From assembly GCA_025917655.1 (NCBI GenBank), contig CP084611.1, positions 682,001-746,000 on the forward strand: a stretch of 64,000 nucleotides of DNA, in the 5' to 3' direction. This DNA is from Chlorella sorokiniana (lineage: Eukaryota > Chlorophyta > Trebouxiophyceae > Chlorellales > Chlorellaceae). This document shows positions 21,188 through 34,500 of this stretch, piece after piece; positions within the stretch are counted from its first letter, which is position 1, and each line of letters begins with the position of its first letter. The notes beneath the pieces were generated by a model. It saw only the letters and a program-made list of their open reading frames with translations. It did no database searches and was not told the DNA's origin. The position numbers and the translations under genes are program-made.

Positions 21188-24100
21188 ATGGCTGCTCGTG
21201 CGGCGGCGGCACAGGCCGCGCGCCGCCACTTGGCCGCCTCGGCCATTGGGTTTGCCGCGGCCGTGGCAGTGGCCAAGGCCTTTATGGTGCCGCAGCAGTC
21301 TTTGAGCGAGGTAGAGGCAGATGCTGGGGAAGGAAAGCGCGAGCTGCAGCTGGTTCAAGTGGTGTTCCGACACGGCGCCCGCACCCCGCTGGGCCAGAAA
21401 TACTGGCCTGAGCTAGGTAGGTCCGGCAGCGCAGCACTGGCAGCTGCCGACCCCTACTCCTGCATTGATTTGGCCAGGCCAGCTATCAGGCATCTCCTAG
21501 TTATCTTGACGCTATTTCGGTGGAGAGAGGGTGCCACCGCCCCCGGATGAGCAAAGCGCGGCGGCGGTTCACGCTGTTCTCCTTCATCAGAGGCTCACTG
21601 GTTTCCTTGCTGCCGCTTAGGCCCCAAGTGGGACGTGTGCGGCAAGGCCTACGACGCGGTGCCCATCCACGTGACCACGGAAGACGGGCGGCCACGGCCG
21701 GTGAACCTGGACGACCAAAAGCAGGTGGGGCAGCGGCAGGCTTTGGGCGGCCGCCCTGCCGGCTCAGGTGGCGTTGCTCTGTCGCGCAGCTCCTGCCCGC
21801 GTGGAGAGGCTGTTGCCCCCCTCCCCACCCCTCTCCGTCGTGCAATCTTTCTTTCCACGCCTCTCTTGCTAGCAAGCAGCTTCTGTACTTCTTCTGATTG
21901 CCTCCCCTTCCCGCAGGTGGAGCAACGCTACGAGGGCGGCTGCTCCAAGGGCGAGCTCACGCTGGTGGGGCAGCAGCAGGCGCTGGAGTTTGGGCGCTGG
22001 CTGCGCTGGCGCTACGCGATGGTGCACGCCCTGCTGCCGCACGCCCACCAGGAGGGAGCCGTGGTGGCGAGGACCACCAACTACTCTCGCACAGTGGCCA
22101 CGCTGCAAGTGAGCGCGAGGGCCGACTGTGTGTGTGTGTGTGTGTGTGCGGTGGTGGTGGTTCTTACATTGCTGTGCAGTGGGCTAGTGGTGTGGTTGTG
22201 GGTGGCAGGGAGGGTGGGTGGGGTTGAGGGTGGGGGCGGGGTGGCACAAGCGGCAGGTAATTCTCCATCCTAGCACGCAACGAGGGATGAGTGGCCCTAT
22301 TACGCTCAGACGGCGAGATGCTGCTGCAACCTGCCGCCGCCTGCCCGGCCCCGCACCACCAACCGTACCGCAGGGCGTGCTGACGGGGCTGCACCCCGGC
22401 ACCGCTGCCCCCATCCCGGTGCACACCACGGAGGAGATCGACGAGATCCTGTACACCAACGTCAAGTCATGCAAGCGCCTGCACACCCTCATGCAGCAGC
22501 TGCACCGCCAGCAGCGAGGTGCGGCGGCGCAGGGCGAGCCCCACACACTCCGGGTTGCAGAGGGCGCCTCTTCCGCTGCACTGGCTTGCACTGACCGGGC
22601 TGCTGGCGGCAGCTCCCCAGCCTTGCTTTGACAACCGTTGCCCTGCGCCTGTTGTGGCACGCCGCGCCCTGCGGTTCCGTGCGTGCAGATGCGGCGGAGC
22701 AGGGCGGGGACCCCGGGTGGAGGCGGTGCAGCAGCGGGTGCGCTCCGCGCTGGGCCTGCCCCCGACCACCGCGTCAGCTTTGTGGACCTGCATGACGCCA
22801 TGACCAGCATGCAGACGCACGGCAAGGCGATACCCGAGGGTACGACAGGGCGGCTGCTCTGCCTGGGGACGGCTGCCTGCCTGTGGACGGTCACCCTGTC
22901 TGTGGCTGGCTGAGGCTGCAGAGCATACGGAGTGGAAGGAGGGCAGAGGGGGCACACCCCAGCACTGAGTTGCCAGACCAAAGACGCTGCGCCTGGCAGC
23001 TGGAATGCCGCAAGAAAGGGGATGTTGAAGCTTTGAAACTGATGCCCTGACCTCGGGTCACGTTCCTGCGCGCCTCCTGTGCAGGCATGCGGGACGAGCA
23101 GCTGCTGCGGGAGGTGGACCGCCTCGCCACGCAGCGCTTCATGCACGTCGTCGCGCCGCCCCCAACACAGGCGCGCCGCCCGCCCTGCTGCCCTTGCACG
23201 CCGATGCGGCCTGCCGCGTGCGGAGCTTGCCCCTGTGATCGTTCATGGGTCTGGGCAGTTTGGAGGGCGGGGAGAGCCTGTGTTGTGCAGTTTGGTGCTG
23301 CTGAGCAACTGGCCAGGCTGTGTGTGTGTGCGCAGGCCTGCCCGTCTGTGGCTTGCTGCTTGTCGAGCTACCCGCCCCCTGCACGCCCCACCCTGCTATC
23401 TTTTTCACCCCTACAACCCTTCCAGGCAAGACGCAAGAGGTGCTGCGGCTGGGCATGGGCGTGCTCATGGAAACGATGGTGCGCCGCATGGAGGCTGCAG
23501 CAGCCGGAGCGGGCGCTTCGGGGGCAGGCCCGTCGCCTGCGGCAGGCACGCCGACCAGTGCTGCCAGCAGCAGCGGCGCCGGCGACGCTGCCAGCGGGAG
23601 CACCAGCAGTTCAGGCGACGACGGTGCGGGCAGGGCAGAAGGCAGTACCGACAGCGGTACAGGCGGGACTGGAGGCGGTACAGCGCCCAGGATGTACCTC
23701 TACTCCGGCCATGACTCCAGCCTCATGCCGCTGCTGGCGGCGCTGGGGCAGCCCGTGCAGGACTGGCCGCCCTACCTGTCCAGCCTGGCGCTGGAGCTGT
23801 GGCGGCAGCCCAGCGGCAAGCACTACGTCAAGGTGGGCGCGCGGCGGAGGTCTGGCTTGGTTGAGGGCGCTGCCGTGGAGCGCTGACAGCTGCCTGCGCT
23901 CTTGAGGGTGCTGCGTGTTCCGCCAATCCTGCTGCTGTTGAGCTTCATTATCATCCTTGCCCCCAGGTTCTGTACAACCGGAAAGAGCTGCCCCTCACTC
24001 AGCTGTGCGGCACGCCGGCCTGCGAGCTGCAGACCTTCAGGTGGAGGGTGGGGTGATGATGCGGGTGCTGGGGTGGCTATGCGGTGGTGAGGTGGTGAGG

Positions 24101-24530
24101 TGAAGGGGGTAGGCTGCCCCCGCTGAGCACCCAAAGGCGCCTGCGCCTGCGCCGCGGTCAGCACTGTGCACCGCAGCCCTGTCCCTCGCACCCCCTGCTG
24201 GGCACTGCGAGCCGTTGCCTGCTGCGTGCCTGGCATCCCTGCAGGGAAAAGGTGATTGGGCCCTACCTGCTCACTCGTGACCAGCACAAGCAGGAGTGCC
24301 TGCTGCACTTCATGCACGATCAGCCGGCGGGGGAGCACACTGAGACCGAGGAGGTGTCAGTGGGCAGCTCCTTCCAAGAGGAGGCCGATTCCGGCAGGCA
24401 GGGCGGCAAGGGGGACCAGGGCAACAGCAGGGAACGCGGCAAGGGGGACCATGGCAGCAGCCAGGAGCGCAGCCAAGGGGACCAGGAGAAGAAGACCGAA
24501 CCGCCGCGGGCTGCAGCGGAGGGCGGCTGA
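21188..24530 (+). CDS. Histidine acid phosphatase, ACP6 (lysophosphatidic acid phosphatase) type
   Basis: Histidine-phosphatase-superfamily enzyme, closest in pattern to ACP6, which removes the phosphate from lysophosphatidic acid. The N-terminus is Ala-rich with a hydrophobic stretch (ASAIGFAAAVAVAKAF), plausible as an organelle signal or anchor. Catalytic RHGARTP lies about 60 residues in, the ACP6-typical YEGGCSKGELTLVGQQQAL follows, then ILYTNVKSCKRL, and the C-terminal HD motif is in YLYSGHDSSLMPLL. Exons about 21188-21415, 21621-21723, 21918-22108, 22374-22517, 22689-22839, 23085-23168, 23426-23832, 23967-24041, 24245-24530. The family is one compact domain. Here a Ser/Gly/Thr-rich linker of about 65 residues sits before the HD motif, and a charged Gly/Asp/Lys tail with degenerate repeats (KGDQGNSRERGKGDHGSSQE) ends the protein. 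The natural substrate is inferred. Confidence 0.82.
22127..22149 (+). repeat. TG microsatellite
   Basis: Eleven TG units in the intron that follows the exon ending ATLQ of the ACP6-like gene, about 20 bases after the donor. It fits the GT-rich intron starts seen elsewhere in the window. Confidence 0.9.
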
Positions 24531-24769
24531 CTAGGTCCCTGTTTCTTGAGCCGTGTGCAGCACAGCAGGCACCTCAGCACGGCTGATTTGGCAATGTCTG
24601 GCTTTGGTCTGAAATGCAAAGGTCGAGAGCGCTGTACAAGAGGCGGCGCCAATTCAGCACTGCAAGGCTGCCTGCACTGCTGCGCAACAACCTTGCATGC
24701 GCAAGATGGGTGGGACGGGATTTACGGGATGCAAGCATTGAGTCGTGCAGCATGCACGAGCACCAGGTT

Positions 24770-25635
24770 TCATTCACTGACTGCGGCAGTGTAGTCTGCA
24801 AATGCTTGCCAAGCCAGGCATATCGCCTCCACCAGGAACAAGCGCAGCTGCTCGTACGGTTGCGCCCGCGCTGCTGCCGCGCGCGCAGCAGCACCTGCAT
24901 GTAGCGCTTGCTGGCCGCGGCGGGGGTGCCGCCGCTGCATGCCAGGCTGACGGGGAAGGGCAGGCCGTGCTGCTTCAGGCAGCGGGCCACCAGCAGGCGC
25001 GCGAGCCTGCCGTTGCCATCGAGGAAGGGGTGCACATAGAGAAACTGCTCCAGGAAGCGGGCGATGCTGCCCAGATCGTCTGTGCGCAACGTGGCAAGCA
25101 CGTGGGCCAGCCGGCTCTCGATGTCTGTTGGGTGCACAAATGCGTCGACGGCCGGGCCGCTGGAGCTGGCAAACGCCGGGCGGGTCCTGAACTTGCCAGC
25201 AAAGTGGCGCTCGCCGCCGGCGCCCACGGCGCCGTGCATCAAGATGCTGTGCGCCTGCCGCACATGATGCGCGGTGAGGCGCTCGTCGACAGGCAGCTGC
25301 CACAGGTACCACCAGCTCATCACGTGCTGCAGCAGCTGCTGCCGGCATGCCTCGTCTGAGGTGTGTGCGCCGTCTGCGCTCCAATCAGCCGGTGGATCGG
25401 CTGGAGGCTGCGCAGCGGCGTGGAAAGCCGCCTGCAGCCCCTGCAGCAGGTTGCAGTTGCAGGGCGCTGCGGCCTCTGCAACCAGGTCGGCAGCAATGGC
25501 CCTTGGCGCTGCCACAGTTGTGCTGTACTCCTCCAACCCCGCATGGGTGGCGCACAAGCTCTGGAGCTCTGCGGTGCGCATCAACAGCCGAGCCTCAGAC
25601 TCCTCAGGGAGCCACCAGCTGAGTCTCGCAGACAT
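24770..25635 (-). CDS. Fic-domain protein (probable AMP transferase)
   Basis: Fic proteins usually transfer AMP from ATP to target hydroxyls. The full active-site loop is present: VHPFLDGNGRLARLLVARCL, matching HPFx(D/E)GNGRxxR, with the catalytic His and the Arg that binds phosphate. Upstream are the DUF4172-like leader (WWLPEESEARLLMRTAELQS) and HFAGKFRTRPAF, which forms the flap side of the site. The start at 25635 (MSARLSWW) is preferred, though the frame is open to 25770. Near 24850 the frame changes by one base, from RARQQRGRN to YEQLRLFLVEAICLAWQAF, which looks like a genuine Fic C-terminal helix. I therefore place the stop at 24770 and treat the break as an indel. I saw no clear inhibitory (S/T)xxxE(G/N) helix. 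Target unknown. Likely a single exon, unlike most neighbours. Confidence 0.8.
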
Positions 25636-26086
25636 CACTGCTGTCTGCACCAAGGTGGGTAGAAGGACAAAGTTGAAGAGGACAACACATGGAGAAGTGC
25701 CAAGCAGACGGTAACAGCCAGCAGAGTGTGGCACTTTGCGGCGTGCAGGCTGCTTGCCCTGACGGCGCAATCAAGTATGTTTTATGTCCGCGAGGGGTCG
25801 TTTGCATCGTGTAAAGGCAGCTGGCGATCAAGCAGCCGAGCACTGGGGTAGAGTGGCGCTGGACTTGCGTTCACAAGTGAGTGAAACTTGCCGAGGTTCT
25901 TAATTGAGCCCAGTGCATTACAGATACGATAATAATTGCTTCTTAGTTCAGAACGACGCACTAGGTCCCATTCCGGCTGGTACTGCCATACATATCGTAC
26001 GGCATGTTTATGACACGCATTGAACTTTAACGTACTGATGTCAATCCTGGAAGAAAGCAAATTCGTCTTGCTTTCTGTGCGACGGG
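25636..26086. other. Intergenic between divergent Fic and HACD genes
   Basis: About 450 bases, less GC-rich than the coding parts. The genes on each side point away from it, so it should contain both promoters. No motif stands out. Confidence 0.45.
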
Positions 26087-27648
26087 ATGGGGGCCAAGTC
26101 GGCCTACCTGTTCCTGTATAACACGGCACTCTGCGCCGCTTGGTGAGTGTTTGGTGTAACAGTTTGTTGGAACCTGCCCGAGGCGGCGCCAGCGAGCCTG
26201 CGACACGCTGCCGAACGGGCTTCACATTGTGCGCAGGGGCTACGTGTTGTTCTTGACCTATCGCAATGCGAAGACCAAGGGCAGTCGAGAAGAGCGCTGG
26301 GATAGCATTGACTCAGTCTGGCAGGTGGATCACTTCAGAAGCAGGCCGGTGCCTGCTTCTCCGACCAATTCGCATGGTTTACGCGTCTTCAATGACCCTT
26401 GCAAGGCGATCCTTCAATGCTTTGATGCAGGCAGTTGAGGTGCCTCTGAAGGTGGCGCAGACGGCGGCGCTGCTGGAGGTGGTTCACAGCGCTGTGGGCC
26501 TCGTGCGCTCCCCATCTTCATTACAGGCAGGCTGCGCTGCTGTTGGTGCTGCTACAATTTTGGCATGCACATGCTGCTCTGCAACGTTGCTCCTGACCAC
26601 CAGCCGCGGAAGTAGTTGCAGTTGCCCGGCGGCAGGTCCAACTGCAGACCCAATCCATGCCTCCCCTTTTGCTCCCCGCTGTTCGTGCAGCCACCCAAGT
26701 GGCCTCCCGCCTGTTCATACTGTGGGGCGTTGTTGACTTGGTGCCAGAGGCGCACAGCCGCCCCTTGGTGGTGGCGCAGTGGGGCCAGGCGTATGTGGAG
26801 CTGTCGCTGCTGTCGCTGCTGGTGGCCTGGTGCTGCAGCGAGATCATCCGCTACAGCTTCTTTGCCTTCAAGGTGCGGCTGTGGCAGGGTGCTGCAACAG
26901 CTCATGCGCACCCTCGTTTGTTGCAGCGCGACAGGCAGTTGCGGGGTCCATGATGGAGGGAGCCGCGCTGCTCCCGAAAAGACCACTATAAGATGCAGCG
27001 CGCGGCGACGCATGCAGCTCTGCCTGCTGCTGTGCGCTGACGCTTCGCCTTCACTTTCCTGCCCCACAGGAGGTGGGCATGCAGCCGTATGTGCTGCTGT
27101 GGCTGCGCTACACCGCCTTCATAGTGCTATACCCGCTGGGCGTGTCGAGCGAGCTGGCTGAGGTGGCGCTGGCGCTGCCCACCATCCGCGCCACGCGCCC
27201 CTGGAGCATTCAGGTGGGGGCGGCCGGCGTGCGTGCTGCATGGCATGGTGTCGGCGCAGCAGCAACGTTTGTTGGACAAGCAAGCATGCGTCCGCTCAAC
27301 TTGCGCGGGCGTACCACTGGCTGCTGCTGCGAGTTTGCCAGTCAATGCACATTCAAGCATCAAATGCATCAACCCCTCCTCTTTGCAGATGCCCAACAAG
27401 TTCAATTTTGCGTTTGACTACTTCATCGCTTGTTGGGTCTTCGTGTTCCTCTACCTGCCTGGTGAGCGGCTGGCGGTAGCGCATGCCACGTGCTAAGGCG
27501 CCTGTTTCTTGCAGGATTGCATGCTCATGCATCCCTTATTGCCCCAACCTGCAGGCTTCCCAAAGCTCTATACGTACATGCTCGCGCAGCTCGCCGCAAG
27601 GTGCTGCGCGGCGGCCGCAGCAGCTCTGGCAAGCAGAAGGGGCAGTGA
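26087..27648 (+). CDS. Very-long-chain (3R)-3-hydroxyacyl-CoA dehydratase, HACD/PAS2
   Basis: Third step of very-long-chain fatty acid elongation in the endoplasmic reticulum: dehydrates 3-hydroxyacyl-CoA. The protein starts MGAKSAYLFLYNTALCAAWG and shows the family blocks VEVPLKVAQTAALLEVVHSA and GLVRSPSS, VASRLFILWGVVD, the catalytic Tyr/Glu block LYPLGVSSELAEV, and the last helices up to FPKLYTYML. Exons 26087-26142, 26237-26324, about 26432-26528, 26693-26874, 27070-27213, 27389-27461, 27555-27648. The third intron appears to use a GC donor (ggcag|gctgcg), which keeps the frame. The last exon needs a one-base shift so that the chain ends in a basic tail (RRKVLRGGRSSSGKQKG), as expected for an ER protein; otherwise it runs on as Ala-rich nonsense. 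Length is about 215-220 residues, normal for the family. Confidence 0.88.
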
Positions 27649-27825
27649 TGCGACGTGTGTCGGCAGGCATTTTCACAGCATTGCTCAAAGTTGGCTGCAT
27701 CACTACTTATTATAGTTGATCCTTGCCTTAAGTCCTCTTCTGTCACGACGCAAATAAGTCGCGCTCAGCAAGAGAGAGGGTTAAGGTAGTGATCGCGCAC
27801 CCATCAGCGGGCAAGCGGCGTAGGT

Positions 27826-28991
27826 ATGAGTGCAATAGACGGTGTGGATGATCTGTATGCCGATTTCGGGCCAGAATTGGAGCTGAACGGTGGCGGGCAA
27901 CAGGTTGGTCAGTGTCGCTTACAAGAGGCTGCTTTTGCGTGATGTGCATGTTCTTCCGAAGACGTTGAAATGTTATTGATCCGAAGAACGTCGTTGCCGG
28001 CCCTGCAGGTCGACAACTGGAGTGGCAGCACTGCTGCCGCCGCCAAACCCGCTCCTTTGGGTAAACATTGGGCGTGCATGCATGCAGCGCACCTTGCCCA
28101 TCGCGATCTACCAGCTTGCAACTGAACTGCACAAGTCTGCGGCAACCTGCTGCAACGCAGGCCAGGCTGCCGATCCGCCCTTGGTGACCGTGGCCCCAGG
28201 CGCCGCCGACCTCTACGCCGATCTGTTTGATGCTGAGGGCGGTGGCGGCGGCACCCTGCTGAAAACTCAACTTGCCGAGGTGCGCGCATCAATCTTTGCG
28301 GCCTTGAAGCGAACTTGCTCGAGCATGCTGTAGGCGCAGCAGTCGTCGCGGCATTCCAACCCTTCCACCGTGCCGCCCGCTTGCTGCAGCTGACCAACCG
28401 GGTGCGGCAGCAGGAGGGCCAGATTAGCGGCTTGCGGGAGCAGGTTGATGCGCTCACACAGCAGGCAGGTCGATTGCGTGCTGTTGCGTGCTGGGTTGCC
28501 CACTGCGCCAGCGCCAGGGGAGGCTCTTGGCACAGCTGCCGAGCTACTCGACACAGCTGCACGCCCCGTCGTGCCATCTCCAATCACATGGCTTGGATAC
28601 ATGCCTACTTGCAGAATGGAGAGCTGGATGCGCGGTGCGCCACGCTGACGGCCAACATCTCAGCTCTGTACAACACCGCCAAGCTGGAGATACAGCGCAA
28701 GGACGCCGAAATCAAGGAGCTGCGGGAAAGGTGAGCGGCGTGATTGGGTGCAAAGGGGGCCCGGGCAGTGGTGGTGTTCTGTTTGTGTGTGTACCAGAAC
28801 GGTGCGCAGTCAGTACCTGCATTGTGTCGCCTAGTCAAAACGCGTCTTGAACGATGTGGTTTCCATGTTGCATGCACTGCGTATGCATGCAGGCTTGCCA
28901 ACGCAGGGACAGGACGAGGCCGGCCTGGGCCGGCGCCAGCCCCGAAGCGTCCAGGCAGCGGAACGGAGCAGGGCGGCGTCGAGGTGCTCCA

Positions 28992-29028
<37 letters not shown>

Positions 29029-29448
29029 GGGACGCGTATCGGCGGGACGGTGCACATGGGAGCGGCGGCAGCAGCCGCGAGTCGACATCAGCCCGCCAAC
29101 CAGAGCGGCATGGGCAGGGAGGACATGCGTGAGCTGAGCAGGCAGCAGTCCATGGACCACAGGGAAGAGCGGCGGGAGGAGCGGAGAGCTGACAGGCTGG
29201 ATTCACGTCATGAGGACGTGCGACGTGACGAGCAGCGGAGCGAGGCCGGGTCCTGGTCACATCGTGGGAATGGCAGCAGCGACGGCAGAGGCCGCACGGA
29301 AGGAAGGCGGGGGCAGCCGCGGACGAGCGGCAGCGCAATTACGGCAGCAGCAGGGAGCGCAGGTAGCTTCTGTCGCAGCAACTGTATGGACTTTAATCTG
29401 CATATGGTACGCAATCATTCATGGGTTTGCAATGCCAAGGGGCAATGA
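27826..29448 (+). CDS. FLASH/CASP8AP2-like N-terminal coiled-coil protein
   Basis: Starts MSAIDGVDDLYADFG. A second acidic Asp-Leu-Tyr motif (ADLYADLFD) follows, then a coiled coil (LTNRVRQQEGQISGLREQ) and NISALYNTAKLEIQRKDAEI continuing KELRERL. The last block closely resembles the N-terminal segment of animal FLASH (CASP8AP2), which binds LSM11 of the U7 snRNP in histone pre-mRNA 3' processing. Exons about 27826-27903, 28010-28058, 28160-28279, 28395-28467, 28614-28730, 28892-29448. The remainder is disordered: Pro/Gly-rich, a ten-Ser run from a CAG/AGC repeat, then an Arg/Glu/Asp-rich region (MDHREERREERRADRLDSRH). The 3' end is uncertain because a donor-like gtagct at about 29362 may lead to further exons. 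The assignment rests on one motif block; a generic coiled-coil protein is the alternative. Confidence 0.5.
28995..29027 (+). repeat. CAG/AGC triplet repeat, coding
   Basis: Eleven perfect CAG units, read in frame as AGC to give ten consecutive Ser residues in the FLASH-like protein. Likely length-variable between strains. Confidence 0.9.
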
Positions 29449-29794
29449 GTCGAGCTTGGTGTGCCGGGCGCCCGCCAGGCTGTCAATGGGAGCTCCCATT
29501 TGCCATCATCTCGGACGAAGCCGGCAACAGTGCTCGAAGGGTGCGAGTTGTCAAATCCCGCATGCTGCTGCGGCTGGCGCTCAACAGCTTGTGGGGCCGG
29601 TTGCAAGGGTTTCGTCACAGCACTCGAACCCAGGTTTCCGTCGGCAGGCATCCGTCCAGCAATAGAGCGAATCAGGATCCCGCCGCGCCAGCTGCCAGCG
29701 CTGCACCGGCTGCTGCTCCGCGTCCACCGCCGCTGGCCGCTCTGCAGCCAGCGAGGCAAGCACGGGTGCGCCTGGCAGCACGACACCAGCAGAC

Positions 29795-31219
<1,425 letters not shown>

Positions 31220-31527
31220 TTGTGTTACATTGATTGACCTACTATTTAACAACGTTAGGTGCGTTGCGTTGCAGACCTTCCTGAAATGCGTTCAGTGGGG
31301 CTGCAGTACGCCCGGCTCTGGCAACTTTGTACCACACCCGCGGATGTGTGCTGGGGGCTGGGGGCTGGGCGCCAGTTGACTTTGGTCTTTCCGAAGATCA
31401 CTTGAGAAGTAATAATCAGTCAGGGGAGAGCACCCCGTTCCCCACTCTTGTTAAAACAACAAACCCCGCGTGGTTTCCGCCGTCCCTGTCAGCCATCGCA
31501 GCAGTGTTCTGATATCGCATAGCGGCG

Positions 31528-34500
31528 ATGTGGATGGGCAAGAGGGCTGGCGCGGCTTTGGCCGTGCTGCTGGCACTGGCTTTGGGCCTGCAGCTCGCCG
31601 AGGCCAAGGTGACGCTGGCAGATGTGAAGAAGGATGATAGGTGCGCGATTGAATCTGCCAGCTGGGTGAAAGCTGACGCGTCCTGTTGGCGGTGCAGTGT
31701 CGCCTTCTCTCTGCACGTCTCAAGTTGTAATTTCAAGTGCTATTTGGCTGCATTTTGGCAGCATTATCGTCTGTCTTTTGCTTGTTGCAAGAAACTACAC
31801 GCGAAGTCAATTATTTTCTGCTGCCATGCTCTGCTGCTGTCATACAGCGCGCTGTGCTGCAACCCACCCACCCGTGCTGCTGCCTGCTCGCCAACCCGCC
31901 GTTGCAGGTCGCTGATCCTGGTGGCAGAACCCTTTGGCTTTGGCGAAGACGGCCGCTTGAACATAACTGTCTCCAAATTCACGCTGTGGAGCAAGAAGGC
32001 GATCAAGAAGTATGACCGGTGTGTGGACCTCAGGCGTTGTGTGCACCCCTGCACTGCTGCCCTATTCACCACACAATCTGTGGATCCAGTTTTGGTCTTT
32101 CAACTTGCCTGATAACCTCTGCTGTGGCCTCTACACTCTTGAAGTTTCTTGAATTGGCATGCCAGTCGGCTGCTTGTGCCTCAGTGGGCCTCTCCCTGCC
32201 CCTCCGACACTGTTCCACTCCTCCTCCCTCTGTCTCTGCAGCATCGGCTTCTTCATCACCACCCCCTGGCCGACCGCCAGCTGGAGCTGGACCTGGCGGA
32301 GGGCAAGTGCCCGCTCGACTCCCAGGACATTGCCATCACGCTCTTCCGCTTTGACGCCCTCGACGCCAAGACCGGCATCTTCTCCCGCGAGTACAGCCTC
32401 TTTGACATGCTGCAGGTGCGCGCGCCAGCGTTAGCTCCAGGTGGTGCAGGCGCACCATGCGAATGCGCTTGATGAGAAGGCTGTAGGGGGGTTATGGTTC
32501 TGCTTCCAGCGCGCACTTGCAATCCTGGCACGTGGGCTCCTTTACAGCAGGCAGGCTGTAGGTTGTCTGCTTGCACCGCTGTTCATGTGATGTATGTTAG
32601 CTCCTACCTCCCTGAGGACCTGTCGGCTGTCTGGCCTGCCCCTTCGCTGGCATTCTCGCAGGACTACCAGGGCGGCGAGTTCAAGCTCTACTTTGCCAAC
32701 TGCCAGCCCGACTCTGCGGTGGACTTCACCGTGCGGGTGTCGCTGTACAATGTCCGCGGTGCGTGTTTGTGGCAGTGTGGCAGGGGGATGAGGGCCAGGC
32801 CGGCAATGCATGCCTGCCCGGCCTGAGCGTATAGATAATACGCATGCAGCCTGGGAGGCAGCCCGTGAATAGCGGTTGGGAAAGGTGGATGCCCTCCATG
32901 TTTACACTCTGCTTCCATGTTGTTCAGGCGACCGCGTTGACTACCTGCCTGTGGGCGAGGACATGCTTCCCTTCATCTACTTTGTGAGCTGCACGCCAGC
33001 CTGGCAGCGCTTGCTCTGCCGTGCGCCTCCCCTGCACCCCCTGCTTCACTGGCGGGGAGCTCAGTACTGTCGGGAGCGACCCTTCACCCTTCTTGCCCAT
33101 GCCCTCCAATCCCTGAGCCCCCACTTTCACCCTCCGGCCCCAAAACACACAGACCATGTTCCTGGCCTTCTCCGCGCTGGGCGTGGTGTGGACGGTGATG
33201 GTCATCCGCGGCAAGCAGGACAGCCACAAGATCCACTACCTCATGATTGTGCTGGTGGCATTCAAGTCGCTCACCGTGCTCAGCCAGGTGCGTGTCGGTG
33301 CTGGGGCAAGCTGCGTGGCAGGGGCACAGCTATCAGCATTACGGCCTGCACGCCAGATCATGCTCAGCTCTTTGCCTGAGCTCCCCTGGCAGTCATTGCA
33401 TGCGACCCCCACACCACACCACACCACCCCCACCACCCCCACACACCCACACAACACACACACCACCCCCGTTCCAGGCCTTCATGTACCATTCCATCTC
33501 CATCTACGGCGACGCGGAGGGCTGGAACATCGCCTTCTACATCTTCACCGCCTGCCGCAGCTTCCTCTTCTTCCTGGTGGTCATCCTGCTGGCCACGGGT
33601 GGGTGGGTGGGTGGTGGTGGGTGGGTCTGTGTGGGGGTGGGTGAGTGCGCGTTGATGTTGTGTGCATGCGTGATGATGGTGAGGTGTGCAGTGTGCGGTG
33701 GCCTGTTGGCAGCGGCGCAGCAGCCTTGCCCCCATCACTTGACACATGATGGGGCTCCCCTCGCACCATCTGGCCGCTCTCCACACCTTCAACCCCCCCC
33801 CCCCGCGTGCCCCGCAGGCTGGTCCTACATGAAGCCCTTCATCGCGCCGCGCGAGAAGAAGCTGCTGATGGTGTTCATCCCGCTGCAGATGCTGGCCAAC
33901 ATCGCCATCATCTACGTCGACGAGTTCACCCCCGCAGCGGAGTCGTGGTTCACGTGAGCGCCCGTGCGGGTGGCTGCTCCCGCCCCGCCGGCTCGCCAGA
34001 GTCCTGCTGGAGGCGCCCGGGGCCGCCTGGCCAGCTGCCTGCCCTCCAGCATAGCCCCGGCCGCTGGCCAGATGGGGAGGCGTGGCAAGGCGGCAGCCCG
34101 AGCTTCGCGGCTTCCTCTTCACCGCGCCGCTGCGTTGTGTGCTGCGCGCTTCGCGTCCCTGCAGCTGGTACGACATCCTGCACCTGGTGGACATCGTTTG
34201 CTGCTGCCTGGTGCTCTTCCCCATCGTCTGGTCCATCAAGCAGCTGCGCGACGCCGCCGGTGCGCCCTGGTACAACGGGGGCCGCCTGCGCTTGCTCCGC
34301 GTCAAGGCACCCCGGTGCCGCATTCTGAGCAAATGCCCGCTGCCACAGCGCCGCCGCTGCCCTCCTCCAATCGTTGCTGGCAGCCAAGGTGCTTCAGGGT
34401 GCCTGCTGCTGCTGTGGACCCCTTTGGGCCCTGCTGCGTCCCCACGCACCGCCCACTCCCCGCTCGCAGAGACCGACGGCAAAGTGGTGCGTACACTGGT

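Noticed and set aside
16799-22149. GT/TG arrays as CRISPR repeats or telomere-like sequence
   Set aside because: They are simple dinucleotide microsatellites without spacers, at intron starts, and do not match the plant-type TTTAGGG telomere unit.
26657-26953. HACD exon 4 read as a separate 98-codon gene
   Set aside because: It starts inside an intron and reads through a donor; the conserved helices continue in the next exon at 27070.
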